Source: DASWJZ01 sp963814905 | GTDB lineage: Bacteria; Pseudomonadota; Alphaproteobacteria; Rhizobiales; Afifellaceae | DNA: 64,000 nucleotides | Assembly (NCBI GenBank): GCA_963814905.1 | Contig: CAWFEM010000012.1 | Span: 276,766-340,765, forward strand | Direction: 5' to 3' | Part shown: piece by piece, positions 9,112 through 17,218 of the stretch | How the letters are laid out: each line of letters begins with the position of its first letter | How positions within the stretch are numbered: position 1 is the first letter of the stretch | Translations under genes and position numbers: made by a program | The notes under the pieces: generated by a model | Told to the model about the DNA's origin: nothing | The model's database searches: none | What the model saw: the letters and a program-made list of their open reading frames with translations, nothing else

Positions 9112-9534
9112 CTAAGCCTGCATCGGCCCCGCGAGGACCATCCAGGAGACGCCAAAACGGTCGGCAACAGAGCCGAAGCGCTCCGCGAAGAAGGTCTTCG
9201 CCATCGGCATCTGCACCTTGCCGCCGTCGCCGAGGTCCTTGAAAATGCGCTCAGCCTCGGCGACGTCCTTCGCCGTGACGGCGAGCGATACACCGGCGAA
9301 GTTGGGCTTTCCCGACACCATGCCGTCGGAGACCATGACGAGCAACTCGCCGATCTTCAGGGCGGCGTGCATGACCTTGTTCTCCGATCCGGGCGGAAGC
9401 ATGCCGGGCGGCGGACCCTCCGGCGCGTCCTTCATGCGCATCAGGCCGGCGACCTCCGCGCCGAGAACGCGCTTGTAGAGCTCGATCGCCTCGTCGGCGC
9501 GGCCTTCGAAGAACAAATAGGGCTGGACTTGCAT
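9112..9534 (-). CDS. VOC family protein (PhnB/glyoxalase-like)
   Basis: The 140-residue product begins MQVQPYLFFEGRADEAIELY, the usual start of PhnB-like vicinal-oxygen-chelate proteins. It contains GSENKVMHAALKIG and the closing DRFGVSWMV motif. No reaction can be assigned. It lies 41 bases downstream of a YciI gene with no separate TGTCGA-type promoter in the gap, so it is probably read from the promoter at 10081-10108. The sigma-factor gene follows after 63 bases. Confidence 0.88.
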   Translation of the reverse strand: MQVQPYLFFEGRADEAIELYKRVLGAEVAGLMRMKDAPEGPPPGMLPPGSENKVMHAALKIGELLVMVSDGMVSGKPNFAGVSLAVTAKDVAEAERIFKDLGDGGKVQMPMAKTFFAERFGSVADRFGVSWMVLAGPMQA

Positions 9535-9575
9535 GACGTCTCCTCTTCGCGAGTGTTCGCAATATTACGTTGATA

Positions 9576-10025
9576 TCAGCCTTTCTTTCCTCTGGCCAGC
9601 TCGTCCTCTTTGTTGAGCTCGGCCGCGCGCTCCCACTGACGCTTTTCCGCCTCGCGAAGCTCCGGCGTGAATTCCTCGCCGAAATCGTCCATCTCGAAGA
9701 TCGGACGGATGTCGACGTCGCCCGCGGGGAAGGGGGCCTGCTTCAGCCAGTCGAGGGCTTCGTCCATCGATGCGACCTTCCAGATCCAGAACCCGGCGAT
9801 CAGCTCCTTGCTCTCCGCGAACGGCCCGTCGATGACCTTGGGCTTGCCGCCGTCGAAGTTGACGCGCTTCGCCTTCGACGTGGGATGCAGGCCTTCGCCC
9901 GCGAGCATGATGCCGGCGTCGACCAGCCGCTGGTTGAAGGCGCCCATCTTGGTGAGCATCTCCTTGCTCGGCATCTTTCCGGCTTCGCTGTCTTTGTTGG
10001 CCTTCACGGCGACCAGTACGCGCAT
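9576..10025 (-). CDS. YciI family (DGPF domain) protein 1
   Basis: The 149-residue product starts MRVLVAVKANKDSEAGKMPS; AAGGAG lies upstream of this ATG, which I prefer to a longer in-frame start at 10109 that would include the promoter. The DGPF motif appears as VIDGPFAESKELIAGFWIW near residue 70. The C-terminus is an unusual Lys/Glu-rich tail of about 30 residues. DGPF proteins are the standard genomic partners of ECF42 sigma factors; their biochemical role is unsettled. It is preceded by a TGTCGA-N17-CGTCG element 56 bases upstream. Confidence 0.9.
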   Translation of the reverse strand: MRVLVAVKANKDSEAGKMPSKEMLTKMGAFNQRLVDAGIMLAGEGLHPTSKAKRVNFDGGKPKVIDGPFAESKELIAGFWIWKVASMDEALDWLKQAPFPAGDVDIRPIFEMDDFGEEFTPELREAEKRQWERAAELNKEDELARGKKG

Positions 10026-10080
10026 TTTCTTGCTCCTTTGGTGGTTCTGCCCGGCGTGCGGACTGTTGCGTTCATCTCCA

Positions 10081-10108
10081 CGACGAGCGAGGCGGCTCCA
10101 GATCGACA
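10081..10108 (-). promoter_or_regulatory. candidate ECF42 promoter for YciI gene 1
   Basis: On the minus strand TGTCGA (10108-10103) and CGTCG (10085-10081) are separated by 17 bases. The same two boxes at the same spacing occur before the second YciI gene and the GST gene. From memory, published ECF42 work describes TGTCGA as the -35 element. Confidence 0.75.
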
Positions 10109-10139
10109 CGCCTCGACTCTTTTGACTTGCGGGCTCCGG

Positions 10140-10508
10140 CTAGGCGCCAGGAAGGTCCTCCGCCTCCATCACCGGGCGCACCTCGATCTCGCAGTCGCCG
10201 TCGAAGGGCCGCGGGAAGCGCCGCGCCCACTCAAGCGCCTCTTCGCGCGACTTCACCTGGATCATGGTGTAGCCGGCGATCAGCTCCTTGGATTCGGTGA
10301 AAGGGCCGTCGATGACGGTCCGCTTGTCGCCGGAGTATTTGATGCGCCAGCCTTTCTCGCTGCGCGTCAGGCCGTTGGCATCGAGCAGGATCCCGGCCTT
10401 GGCGAGCTCTTCATGGAAGTCGCCCATGTCCTTGAATATCTGCTGCGACGGCATGGCGGTGCCCTGGTCCCAGTCCTTGGTGCTCTTGACGATGATCATG
10501 AAACGCAT
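10140..10508 (-). CDS. YciI family (DGPF domain) protein 2
   Basis: The 122-residue product begins MRFMIIVKSTKDWDQGTAMP and carries the DGPF motif as VIDGPFTESKELIAGYTMI near residue 67. It ends with EVRPVMEAEDLPGA, usual for the family. It is a paralogue of the protein at 9576-10025, sharing the DGPF block almost word for word. AGGAG precedes the start. It has its own TGTCGA/CGTCG promoter 52 bases upstream. Confidence 0.92.
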   Translation of the reverse strand: MRFMIIVKSTKDWDQGTAMPSQQIFKDMGDFHEELAKAGILLDANGLTRSEKGWRIKYSGDKRTVIDGPFTESKELIAGYTMIQVKSREEALEWARRFPRPFDGDCEIEVRPVMEAEDLPGA

Positions 10509-10559
10509 GGTGGCTTCTCCTTCGTGTGGCCGCTTTGTTTGAGGCCCGTCCTATGCACA

Positions 10560-10587
10560 CGACGAGCGGGGCAATGCAGGATCGACA
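10560..10587 (-). promoter_or_regulatory. candidate ECF42 promoter for YciI gene 2
   Basis: TGTCGA (10587-10582) and CGTCG (10564-10560) on the minus strand, with a 17-base spacer. The flanks also match the copy at 10081-10108: TGTCGATC at the left and GCTCGTCGTG at the right. Confidence 0.75.
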
Positions 10588-10640
10588 CGGGCACGAATCT
10601 TTTTTGCGCGAGGCCGGTCTCCAGGATGCGGCCCACAGAT

Positions 10641-11333
10641 TCAGGCGGCTTCCGGCTTGGTCGATCTGGTGATTCGAGGCTTCTTCTCCATCGGGAAGAA
10701 CTGAAAATAGGGCTCTGCCTCCCGGAGCACGCGGACAAAGGACGGGCGCGCCATCAGCCGATCGAGATAGGCCGGAAGGTGGTTGAGCTCGGGGCCGAAA
10801 GGAAGGACCGTGTCGGCGTAGAAGAGCGCGGGGGAAGCCGCGCAATCGACGATCGAGAACGCGTCTCCCATCGCCCAGGTCCGCGCCCCGATCGTCCGAT
10901 CGAGCAGGGCGTAGGCCTCGCGTAGTTGGCTTTTGGCCTGATCGACGCCGTTCGGGTCTCGGCCCCCTTCAGGGCGCAGGCGGTCGCCGACGATCTTCTG
11001 CATCGGTTCGTGCACATAGTGGTCGATGACGCGATCCCACATCCGAGCCTGCCAGGCGCTCTCCGGGTCCTTCGGGACGAACCGCGTCCGACCCGGATAG
11101 AACGTATCGAGATACTCGATGATGACCGTCGCTTCCGCGACCGTGCGGTTTCGCGCCTCATCGCGCAGAACAGGGAACTTCGCGAGCGGCCAGACGGATG
11201 CGAAGGCGGCGCGCGATTCCGCGTTCCCGAGATCGACGAGCACAGGCTCGAACGGTGTGTCGTTCTCATAGAGGGGGATCAAGGCTTTCCAACAGAAGGA
11301 AGCCAGGGGATGGAAATAGAGTCGGATGGACAT
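10641..11333 (-). CDS. glutathione S-transferase family protein
   Basis: The 230-residue product starts MSIRLYFHPLASFCWKALI. The N-terminal thioredoxin-like domain has the SFCWK active-site region and the cis-Pro/ESxTI-type glutathione segment (KFPVLRDE then AEATVIIEYLD, about residues 46-72). An all-helical C-terminal domain follows, with FSIVDCAASPALFYAD. I chose the ATG at 11333 over a GTG at 11390, which has no ribosome binding site. It belongs to the sigma-factor cluster through its own TGTCGA/CGTCG promoter, so it is likely part of the same response. Confidence 0.9.
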   Translation of the reverse strand: MSIRLYFHPLASFCWKALIPLYENDTPFEPVLVDLGNAESRAAFASVWPLAKFPVLRDEARNRTVAEATVIIEYLDTFYPGRTRFVPKDPESAWQARMWDRVIDHYVHEPMQKIVGDRLRPEGGRDPNGVDQAKSQLREAYALLDRTIGARTWAMGDAFSIVDCAASPALFYADTVLPFGPELNHLPAYLDRLMARPSFVRVLREAEPYFQFFPMEKKPRITRSTKPEAA

Positions 11334-11416
11334 GCCGATGCTCCGTGGTGCCGATTGCCGTCTTCGAAGCGTGCCGTGCCGGTTGGACACGGCGAAACTT
11401 GCAAGACTTACCGATA

Positions 11417-11444
11417 CGACGAACGAGCCGACGCGGAGTCGACA
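11417..11444 (-). promoter_or_regulatory. candidate ECF42 promoter for the GST gene
   Basis: TGTCGA (11444-11439) and CGTCG (11421-11417) on the minus strand with exactly 17 bases between, as in the two YciI promoters. It is 84 bases ahead of the chosen GST start. Outside the boxes the sequence differs from the other copies, so this is not just a duplicated upstream region. Confidence 0.72.
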
Positions 11445-11531
11445 TTGTGCGGGAGTTCACCAAACGTTCGACGTGAACGACGGCGAGTCGCGCCGAGCGG
11501 ATAGCGCCGCGCGCTTTTGGGCCCGCGCTCT

Positions 11532-11849
11532 CTAGTCGCGAAAGAGCCTGTCGCCCTGCTCGTCGACGATCTGCATGCCCTTGGTCACGGCGAAGGAGGC
11601 GGCGGCGTCCTTGCTCGCGTGCTTCTCCGCGCGGACGAAGCGGTGCTCCTTCACGCCGTCAGGGAAGTCCTTCTCGATGAGGCCGGCAGTCTGAAACTGC
11701 CCATCGGCGGAATAGGGCGCGGGCCGGATGCGGAAGCCCTTATATTCCACGGCCTCGCCGGGGGCTTCCTCGCCGCTCCCGCCGCCGCCTCCGCCGAAAA
11801 TCCGACCCAGAATGCCCTTCACGAATGAGAATCCTTGCCATTTGGCCAC
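11532..11849 (-). CDS. HlyU family protein
   Basis: The 105-residue product has the HlyU domain: VEYKGFRIRPAPYSADGQFQ, then AGLIEKDFPDGVKEHRFVRA and SFAVTKGMQIVDEQGDRLF. A Gly-rich linker follows a short hydrophobic N-terminus (FVKGILGRIFGGGGGGSG). The family is named after a Vibrio haemolysin regulator, but the alphaproteobacterial members are small conserved proteins without a shown DNA-binding role. It is a single gene convergent with nothing obvious and divergent from the MOSC gene. Confidence 0.85.
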   Translation of the reverse strand: MAKWQGFSFVKGILGRIFGGGGGGSGEEAPGEAVEYKGFRIRPAPYSADGQFQTAGLIEKDFPDGVKEHRFVRAEKHASKDAAASFAVTKGMQIVDEQGDRLFRD

Positions 11850-11924
11850 GACACGGCGTGGCGGATCGCGATTGCCTGAAGTATGTAGCCGCAGTCGGCA
11901 TTAGGCAAACAGGGGCGAGGGCGC

Positions 11925-12563
11925 GTGGCACGGATCGAGAGCGTGAACGTCGGGAGCGAGCTGCGCGCCGACACCGACAGCAGCCGTACCGGCATCTATA
12001 AATCGCCGGTCGCAGGCGCGGTTCAGATTGGCGCGCTCGGCGTCGAGGGCGACCGCATCGCGGACCTCGACAGTCACGGCGGGCCGGACCAGGCCGTCTA
12101 CTGCTATCTCGCCGAGGATTATCGCTGGTGGTCGGAGACGCTCGGCACGGACCTCGCGCCGGGGAGCTTTGGCGACAACCTCACGATTTCCGGGCTCGCC
12201 GGTGAGGAGATCGCCTCCGGCGATCGGCTCGTCGCAGGCGAGGTGACGCTCGAGGTCACGGCGCCGCGCATCCCCTGCAACACGCTCGCCCGGCGCATGC
12301 AGGATTCTGGCTTCGTGAAAGCATTCCGTCAGGCGGAGCGCCCGGGCTTCTATTGCCGGGTCGTCGTGCCCGGCGCGCTGCAAGCCGGGACGGAGGTCGA
12401 CTACCGCAAGCAAACGGGCGACCGCGTGACGATGCTGGAGATCTATCGCGCGTGGTTCGAACGGCGCACGCTTGCGCCGGAGGCGTTGAAGCGAATGCTT
12501 TCCGCGCCGGTCGCGGTGCGCGTGCGCAAGGACTTCGAGGCGCTGCTCGCGGCCAGGGTCTAG
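11925..12563 (+). CDS. MOSC domain-containing protein (YiiM-like)
   Basis: The 212-residue product starts at a GTG. The MOSC signature is clear: GVEGDRIADLDSHGGPDQAVYCY (Gly-His-Gly region near residue 50), GSFGDNLTISGL near 80, and PRIPCNTLARRM with the conserved Cys near 117. MOSC proteins bind molybdenum cofactor or sulfur carriers; YiiM-type members help reduce N-hydroxylated bases. The C-terminal helical part (RAWFERRTLAPEALKRML) is the 3-alpha domain of this subgroup. It ends 2 bases before the convergent DUF1272 gene. Confidence 0.9.
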   Translation: MARIESVNVGSELRADTDSSRTGIYKSPVAGAVQIGALGVEGDRIADLDSHGGPDQAVYCYLAEDYRWWSETLGTDLAPGSFGDNLTISGLAGEEIASGDRLVAGEVTLEVTAPRIPCNTLARRMQDSGFVKAFRQAERPGFYCRVVVPGALQAGTEVDYRKQTGDRVTMLEIYRAWFERRTLAPEALKRMLSAPVAVRVRKDFEALLAARV

Positions 12564-12565
12564 CC

Positions 12566-12829
12566 TCAGGCAACAGCGCGCCGCCGCTCCAGGCAGCCGC
12601 CGTGCTCCTTCAGCACGCGCTCCGTTGACGGCGGATACTTTCCCAATTTCGCCGCCGGCCTGATCGGGCGCGGGACGAGGTTGCCACCGCAATTCGGACA
12701 GACGCCACCGAACACACCCTCAGCGCAGTCGGCGCAGAAGGTGCATTCGAAGGTGCAGATGCGCGCGTCGGGCGACGCCGGCGGCAGATCGCGGTCGCAG
12801 CATTCGCAGTTCGGCCTGAGCTGAAGCAT
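12566..12829 (-). CDS. DUF1272 zinc-ribbon protein
   Basis: The 87-residue product starts MLQLRPNCECCDRDLPPASP. It has Cys pairs in CECCDRDL, CTFECTFCADCAEGV and CPNCGGNLVPRP, a pattern for two structural zinc sites. DUF1272 has no known function. A longer frame runs upstream to 12967 but reads into the cytochrome gene; the ATG at 12829 begins the conserved domain. It sits downstream of the cytochrome b gene on the same strand. Confidence 0.9.
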   Translation of the reverse strand: MLQLRPNCECCDRDLPPASPDARICTFECTFCADCAEGVFGGVCPNCGGNLVPRPIRPAAKLGKYPPSTERVLKEHGGCLERRRAVA

Positions 12830-12869
12830 CGTCGCCTCCAATTTTCCCGGACGACTGTCCCTGGCGACG

Positions 12870-13427
12870 CTACGGCCGCGAGCCGCCGAAGGGAAGCATG
12901 GAGAGAAGCACGCGGTCGCGCATGAAGAAATGATGGAAGAGCGCCGCCGCCGCGTGCAATCCGGCAACCCAGATGATGACGTTCCCGAGCGTCGTATGGA
13001 GTTCGGTGATCGTACGGCCGAAATCGTGGGAGAGCGACGTCAGCGGCCCGATGTCGCCGAGCCCGAGGAGGTTGATCGGGTGCCCCTCGAACCATGCTCC
13101 GAATATCGCGGTGAGCGGAACGGCGGCGAGAAGCGCATAGAGGAGCCAGTGGACGACGCGCGAGGCGATCGTCATCCAGGCCGGGGACGGCGGGTCCTGG
13201 GGCGGCCTCTCGAATACCCGCCAGATCAGCCGCAGAACGAGCACGACCAGGACAAGCGTCCCGAAGGTCTCGTGCAGGCTCAGCGTAAAGGCGCGCTCAT
13301 CGGAATAGACGCGGCTCTCCGGCCCGCCTTCACCGAGGAGGTAGGCGGCGCCGACGAGAAACACGGTCAGCCAATGGAAGGTCTGGACGATCGCGCCGTA
13401 GCGGGTCGGGGTATTTCTCAGGGTCAA
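12870..13427 (-). CDS. cytochrome b561 family protein
   Basis: The 185-residue product has four predicted membrane helices and heme-ligand histidines in TFHWLTVFL (residue 18), LSLHETFGTL (about 52), ELHTTLGNVIIW (about 143) and GLHAAAALFHHFF (about 157). This is the layout of di-heme cytochrome b561 proteins, which move electrons from the quinol pool or to periplasmic partners. The start MTLRNTPTRYGAIVQTFHW is typical. DUF1272 follows on the same strand. Confidence 0.92.
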   Translation of the reverse strand: MTLRNTPTRYGAIVQTFHWLTVFLVGAAYLLGEGGPESRVYSDERAFTLSLHETFGTLVLVVLVLRLIWRVFERPPQDPPSPAWMTIASRVVHWLLYALLAAVPLTAIFGAWFEGHPINLLGLGDIGPLTSLSHDFGRTITELHTTLGNVIIWVAGLHAAAALFHHFFMRDRVLLSMLPFGGSRP

Positions 13428-13565
13428 GGCATGCGCTCCATGTCCGCCGAATCGATTGCCGGATCCGTTGTGCCCGCCTAGACAAAAAGTGTCGCCGATC
13501 TTTGTCAGAGTTTCGCGGACTTGTTGAAAAGTGTCTCGATCGGCCTCGATGTGGCGCGCTTCCGC

Positions 13566-13982
13566 CTAATCCGCAGCCTCCTCGATCGCCTCCATGTCCT
13601 CGTCGGAGAGGCCGAAATGATGGCCGATCTCGTGAATGAGAACGTGGGTGACGATCTCGCCGAGCGAATCGGTTCCTTCCGCCCAGAAATCCAGGATCGG
13701 ACGGCGATAGAGCCAGATCTGGTTGGGCATCGCCCCGGTCGGGGGCGTGGCCGTGTCCTGTGCCATGCCGATGCCCTGGAAGAGCCCGAGAATATCGAAC
13801 TCCAATTCGGCCTGAAGGTCCTTCAGGACGTCGTCGTCGGGAAACTCCGCGACGACGAAGGTCACGTCGCCGACGAGATCGCGGAAGGGCGCGGGGAGTG
13901 CGGCGAAGGCGCGCTCCGCCATCGCCTCGAAATCGTCGAGCGACGGCGCGGAGCGCCCGTTCCAGCTGTCGGTCTTGCTCAT
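13566..13982 (-). CDS. zincin-like metallopeptidase family protein
   Basis: The 138-residue product has the HExxH zinc motif in HVLIHEIGHHFGLSDEDM near its C-terminus, preceded by the conserved strand NQIWLYRRPILDFW. This is the COG3824 (DUF1025-like) family of small possible zinc proteases without a known target. The start MSKTDSWNGRSAPSLDDFE at 13982 marks the conserved N-terminus; the frame continues upstream to 14156 without support. It is divergent from the Tyr-rich secreted protein. Confidence 0.9.
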   Translation of the reverse strand: MSKTDSWNGRSAPSLDDFEAMAERAFAALPAPFRDLVGDVTFVVAEFPDDDVLKDLQAELEFDILGLFQGIGMAQDTATPPTGAMPNQIWLYRRPILDFWAEGTDSLGEIVTHVLIHEIGHHFGLSDEDMEAIEEAAD

Positions 13983-14155
13983 CGCCGACAGAGATAGGGC
14001 GGCGAACCGGCGCGGAAAAGCCGGGATCGCAACGGGTCGGCAACGAATGCAGGGAACAAGACTTTGCCGGCACACGTTTCCTCGGTATGCCAACCTGTTG
14101 CGGGGGACGACCGACCGCTCCTCACGGTGCGGATCCGAGAGACCGGGAGTCGACA

Positions 14156-14515
14156 ATGAAGAAAGTTCTTTCGATCGCCTGCGCCGCCGGGGCGCTCCTT
14201 GCCGTCACGACCGTGGCGAATGCGTTGGAGGAATGCCGCGGCGGGTATCGCGAACTGCCGAACGGCGTCATCGTGAGCTGCAACCCCGCCAACGACTTCG
14301 GATACGCGCCGGCGCCCGTCTATGTGGCCCCGCGGGTCTATGTGGCCCCGCCAATCTACGTAGGCCCGAGCTACTACTACGACGAGCCGTACTACGACGA
14401 CGGCTATTACGCGCGTCGCTACTACGACCGGCCGTATTATTCGCGGCGCACCCCCAAGTACACGCGCTCTTGCGCACCCCTCGGGAGGGGCGTCGTGGGG
14501 CCCAGGGGATGCTGA
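14156..14515 (+). CDS. small secreted Tyr/Pro-rich protein
   Basis: The 119-residue product starts MKKVLSIACAAGALLAVTT, a clear signal peptide ending near ANA. The mature protein has three VYVAP/IYVGP repeats (residues 57-70) and then a run of Tyr, Asp and Arg (YYYDEPYYDDGYYARRYYD). Two Cys pairs flank this core. I do not recognise a function; similar short proteins are common in Hyphomicrobiales and are assumed to be envelope proteins. A long upstream in-frame extension is not used because the ATG at 14156 begins the signal peptide. Confidence 0.75.
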   Translation: MKKVLSIACAAGALLAVTTVANALEECRGGYRELPNGVIVSCNPANDFGYAPAPVYVAPRVYVAPPIYVGPSYYYDEPYYDDGYYARRYYDRPYYSRRTPKYTRSCAPLGRGVVGPRGC

Positions 14516-14654
14516 CGGAAGACTCGGCTTAACAAAGCTTAATGCGCCGGACGCTGTAAACGCCGCGTTCGGCGCATCACATCAAACGGTGGAGGGCAAT
14601 TCGCCCGGCCGACTGCCAGAGAGCCGACCGAGCATCACCCCGATGGAGGGTTTG

Positions 14655-15116
14655 ATGTTTGGAATTCCGCAAAACGCAAAATCTACCGCCGCCTTGTGCA
14701 GCCTGGCGCTCGCCGCGAGCGTCCTGTTCGCACCGGGCGCTTTCGCCATGGCGCAGCAGACGCCGCTTGCCCAGGACCCTGGCGCTTGCGCTGTCGGCAC
14801 GACCTGGCGCGCCGTTATGCCGGACAACATGATCGCCACCCTGCAATGCCCGCGCGCGCTTGGGGCAAAGCAGCCGCAAATGGTCTCCACGCATCCCTTC
14901 GGGGCGCGTGCTGCGCCGGCGGCTGTCGCCTATGCGCCTCGCGCACGGGAGCCGCTCTACACAGGGTCGATCGGACATGCTGCGCCGGCCGCGACGCGGC
15001 AGGGGCGCATGGAGATGGTGAGCGGTCCGGGGGCGTGCCGGCCGGGCGACTACTGGATGACACATAATTGGAACAACGATCCGGCCTACGACACGCCAAT
15101 GTCCTGCCCGGGCTAG
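14655..15116 (+). CDS. secreted protein of unknown function
   Basis: The 153-residue product starts MFGIPQNAKSTAALCSLALA, with a signal peptide ending near AFAMA. The ATG at 14655 has GGAGG 8 bases upstream. The mature part has four cysteines (GACAVGTTW, ATLQCPRAL, GACRPGDYW, PMSCPG), of which GxCxxGxxW is repeated, suggesting two related halves. No family is recognised. A strong hairpin follows the stop. Confidence 0.65.
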   Translation: MFGIPQNAKSTAALCSLALAASVLFAPGAFAMAQQTPLAQDPGACAVGTTWRAVMPDNMIATLQCPRALGAKQPQMVSTHPFGARAAPAAVAYAPRAREPLYTGSIGHAAPAATRQGRMEMVSGPGACRPGDYWMTHNWNNDPAYDTPMSCPG

Positions 15117-15133
15117 GTCCACTCCGCATTGTC

Positions 15134-15164
15134 ACGACGGCCCGGCACGTGTCCGGGCCGTCGT
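15134..15164. terminator. hairpin between convergent genes
   Basis: Perfect 12-base stem ACGACGGCCCGG / CCGGGCCGTCGT with a 7-base loop. It lies between the stops of the convergent genes at 15116 and 15187. There is no T tract on either side, so it may act as an RNA-stability hairpin or a bidirectional terminator. Confidence 0.6.
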
Positions 15165-15186
15165 CGTCGGAGACGTGGCGCGCCGT

Positions 15187-15429
15187 TTACGCCAGTACGT
15201 AGGTGCGGACGAGATACCAGAGCAGGAAAACCACGAAGAGCGCCGCCAAGCCGCGCCCGATCCGCCGCCCCCAGATCTCGGCCGGATCGTTCGCCGGGGC
15301 ATCGGCGGCGGCGAAATGCTTCGCCGCCCGCGCCATGGCGGAAGTGCCGACGACCTCGCTTTCGTCGTGCACGCGGCGGAGATCGCGCCGCGCCCGCTCG
15401 GCTGCTTTTTCGTGGCGGTCCTCGGGCAT
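15187..15429 (-). CDS. small single-pass membrane protein downstream of leuC
   Basis: An 80-residue product starts MPEDRHEKAAERARRDLRRV. A charged, helical N-terminus is followed by one C-terminal membrane helix (LAALFVVFLLWYLVRTYVLA, residues 61-80). No family is recognised. The frame stays open upstream, but the ATG at 15429 follows the leuC stop by 35 bases, which fits a downstream gene of the leuC transcript. Confidence 0.6.
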   Translation of the reverse strand: MPEDRHEKAAERARRDLRRVHDESEVVGTSAMARAAKHFAAADAPANDPAEIWGRRIGRGLAALFVVFLLWYLVRTYVLA

Positions 15430-15464
15430 CGGATCGAGCGCGCTTTTCAAACAGGCGCGACCGG

Positions 15465-16868
15465 CTAGCGCCAGTCGCGAATGTCGACGAAGTGACCGGC
15501 GATCGCCGCCGCCGCCGCCATGGCCGGCGAGACGAGATGCGTGCGGCCCTTGTAGCCCTGCCGGCCCTCGAAGTTGCGGTTGGAGGTGGAGGCGCAGCGC
15601 TCCTCCGGCTTCAGCTTGTCGGCGTTCATGGCAAGGCACATGGAGCAGCCGGGCTCGCGCCATTCGAAGCCCGCGGCCTTGAACACCTCGTCGAGGCCTT
15701 CCGCCTCCGCCGCTTCCTTCACCAGGCCGGAGCCGGGGACGATCATGGCGGTCAGGTTCTCATTGACGCGGCGGCCTTCGACCACCTTCGCCGCGGCGCG
15801 GAGGTCCTCGATCCGCCCGTTGGTGCAGGAGCCGATGAAGACGCGGTCGAGCGCGATGTCGGTGATCTTCGTTCCGGGGGTGAGCCCCATGTACTGCAGC
15901 GCCCGCCACTTCGAGTGACGCCGCGCCTCGTCCTCGATCTTGTCGGGATCGGGGACGACGCCGGTCACCGCCACGACGTCCTCCGGCGAAGAGCCCCAGG
16001 TGACGACGGGCGGCAGATTGGCGCCGTCGAGTCTGACCTCGCGGTGGAACTCCGCGCCGTCGTCAGTCGGGAGCGTCTCCCAGTAGGCGCGCGCCATGTC
16101 CCAGGCCGTGCCTTTGGGCGCGCGTGGGCGATCCTTGATGTAGGCGTAGGTCGTCTCGTCGGGCGCGATCATGCCGGCGCGCGCGCCGCCTTCGATCGAC
16201 ATGTTGCAGACCGTCATGCGGCCTTCCATCGACAGCGCGCGGATAACGTCGCCGGCATACTCGATGACATGGCCGGTACCGCCGGCCGTGCCGATCTCGC
16301 CGATGATCGAAAGGATCACGTCCTTCGCCGTCACGCCGTTCGGCAGCTTGCCGTCGACCGTGACGCGCATGTTCCTGGCCTTGCGCTGGATCAGCGTCTG
16401 CGTAGCGAGCACGTGCTCAACCTCGCTGGTGCCGATGCCATGCGCGAGCGCGCCGAAGGCGCCATGCGTGGAGGTGTGGCTATCGCCGCACACGATGGTC
16501 ATGCCGGGGAGGGTGAAGCCCTGCTCCGGGCCGATGATGTGGACGATGCCCTGCCGGCGGTCGCGCTCGTCGTAATATTCGATGCCGAAGTCGCGGGCGT
16601 TTCCCGCCAGCGTATCGACCTGCAGCTTCGATTCCGGATCGTCGATGCCGTGGCTGCGGTCGGTGGTCGGCACGTTGTGGTCGACGACGGCAAGCGTCTT
16701 GTCCGGTGCGCGCACCGTGCGATGCGCCAGGCGCAGGCCTTCGAAAGCCTGCGGGCTCGTCACCTCGTGCACGAGATGACGGTCGATATAGAGGAGGCAC
16801 GTGCCGTCGGGCTCCGCCTCGACCATGTGGTCGTCGAAGATCTTGTCGTAGAGGGTTCTCGGTTTCAT
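15465..16868 (-). CDS. leuC: 3-isopropylmalate dehydratase large subunit
   Basis: LeuC carries the 4Fe-4S cluster of isopropylmalate isomerase. The 467-residue product starts MKPRTLYDKIFDDHMV. Cluster ligands are visible in VFIGSCTNGRIEDL (about residue 345) and GCSMCLAMN (about 406 and 409). VCGDSHTSTHGAFGALAHGIGTSEV is the usual active-site stretch, given here by its key residues D-S-H-T-S-T-H. I use the ATG at 16868; an upstream TTG at 16898 adds 10 residues without a better ribosome site. It is 10 kb from its partner leuD. Confidence 0.97.
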   Translation of the reverse strand: MKPRTLYDKIFDDHMVEAEPDGTCLLYIDRHLVHEVTSPQAFEGLRLAHRTVRAPDKTLAVVDHNVPTTDRSHGIDDPESKLQVDTLAGNARDFGIEYYDERDRRQGIVHIIGPEQGFTLPGMTIVCGDSHTSTHGAFGALAHGIGTSEVEHVLATQTLIQRKARNMRVTVDGKLPNGVTAKDVILSIIGEIGTAGGTGHVIEYAGDVIRALSMEGRMTVCNMSIEGGARAGMIAPDETTYAYIKDRPRAPKGTAWDMARAYWETLPTDDGAEFHREVRLDGANLPPVVTWGSSPEDVVAVTGVVPDPDKIEDEARRHSKWRALQYMGLTPGTKITDIALDRVFIGSCTNGRIEDLRAAAKVVEGRRVNENLTAMIVPGSGLVKEAAEAEGLDEVFKAAGFEWREPGCSMCLAMNADKLKPEERCASTSNRNFEGRQGYKGRTHLVSPAMAAAAAIAGHFVDIRDWR

Positions 16869-17096
16869 CGGATTGCTCGCTTCATTCGCTTGCTTCAACG
16901 CTTAAGGGGGTGCGGCGCCAAAGGCCGCTTCACTCAGCGGGGAAGCGAGCCGTCAGATGCAAAAAGCCGGGCGAAGAAGCGCCAGGGAAGGCGCGCATGG
17001 TCGCCGATCGCCGCGAAGGCGAGCGTGGACTGCGCCGACCCGCACTTTGAGGGCGCGCCGGGGGCGCGGATTTCCAGGGTTCCCGTCATGCGGCGC

Positions 17097-17125
17097 TATA
17101 TAGCAACGCGCCCCGTCAGCCTCAA
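17097..17125 (-). promoter_or_regulatory. candidate leuC promoter
   Basis: TTGAGG, a 17-base spacer, then TATATA on the minus strand. The start point would be near 17090, about 220 bases before the leuC ATG. Confidence 0.6.
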
Positions 17126-17167
17126 TGACGGAGCTTGCGCGGGTTTGCGCACAAACCGGCGTCTTGC

Positions 17168-17218
17168 GGCCCTTCGAGGCTTGCCCTTCGGGCTCGCACC
17201 TCAGCACGAGGGTGGTGG
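17168..17218. repeat. dispersed palindromic repeat
   Basis: The segment contains CCCTTCGAGGCTTGCCCTTC-GGGCTCGCACCTCAGC and GAGGGTGGTGG. I recognise this as an intergenic repeat widespread in Hyphomicrobiales, which can fold through GAGG...CCTC and GCCC...GGGC pairs. Only one copy is seen here. Confidence 0.6.

Noticed and set aside
14577..15122. 181-codon minus-strand frame opposite the secreted protein gene
   Set aside because: The plus strand has a signal peptide, ribosome binding site and Cys pattern; the minus frame has none.
16900..17089. 50-codon ORF on the leuC leader transcript, considered as a leucine leader peptide
   Set aside because: It has no cluster of Leu codons and starts almost at the predicted transcription start.
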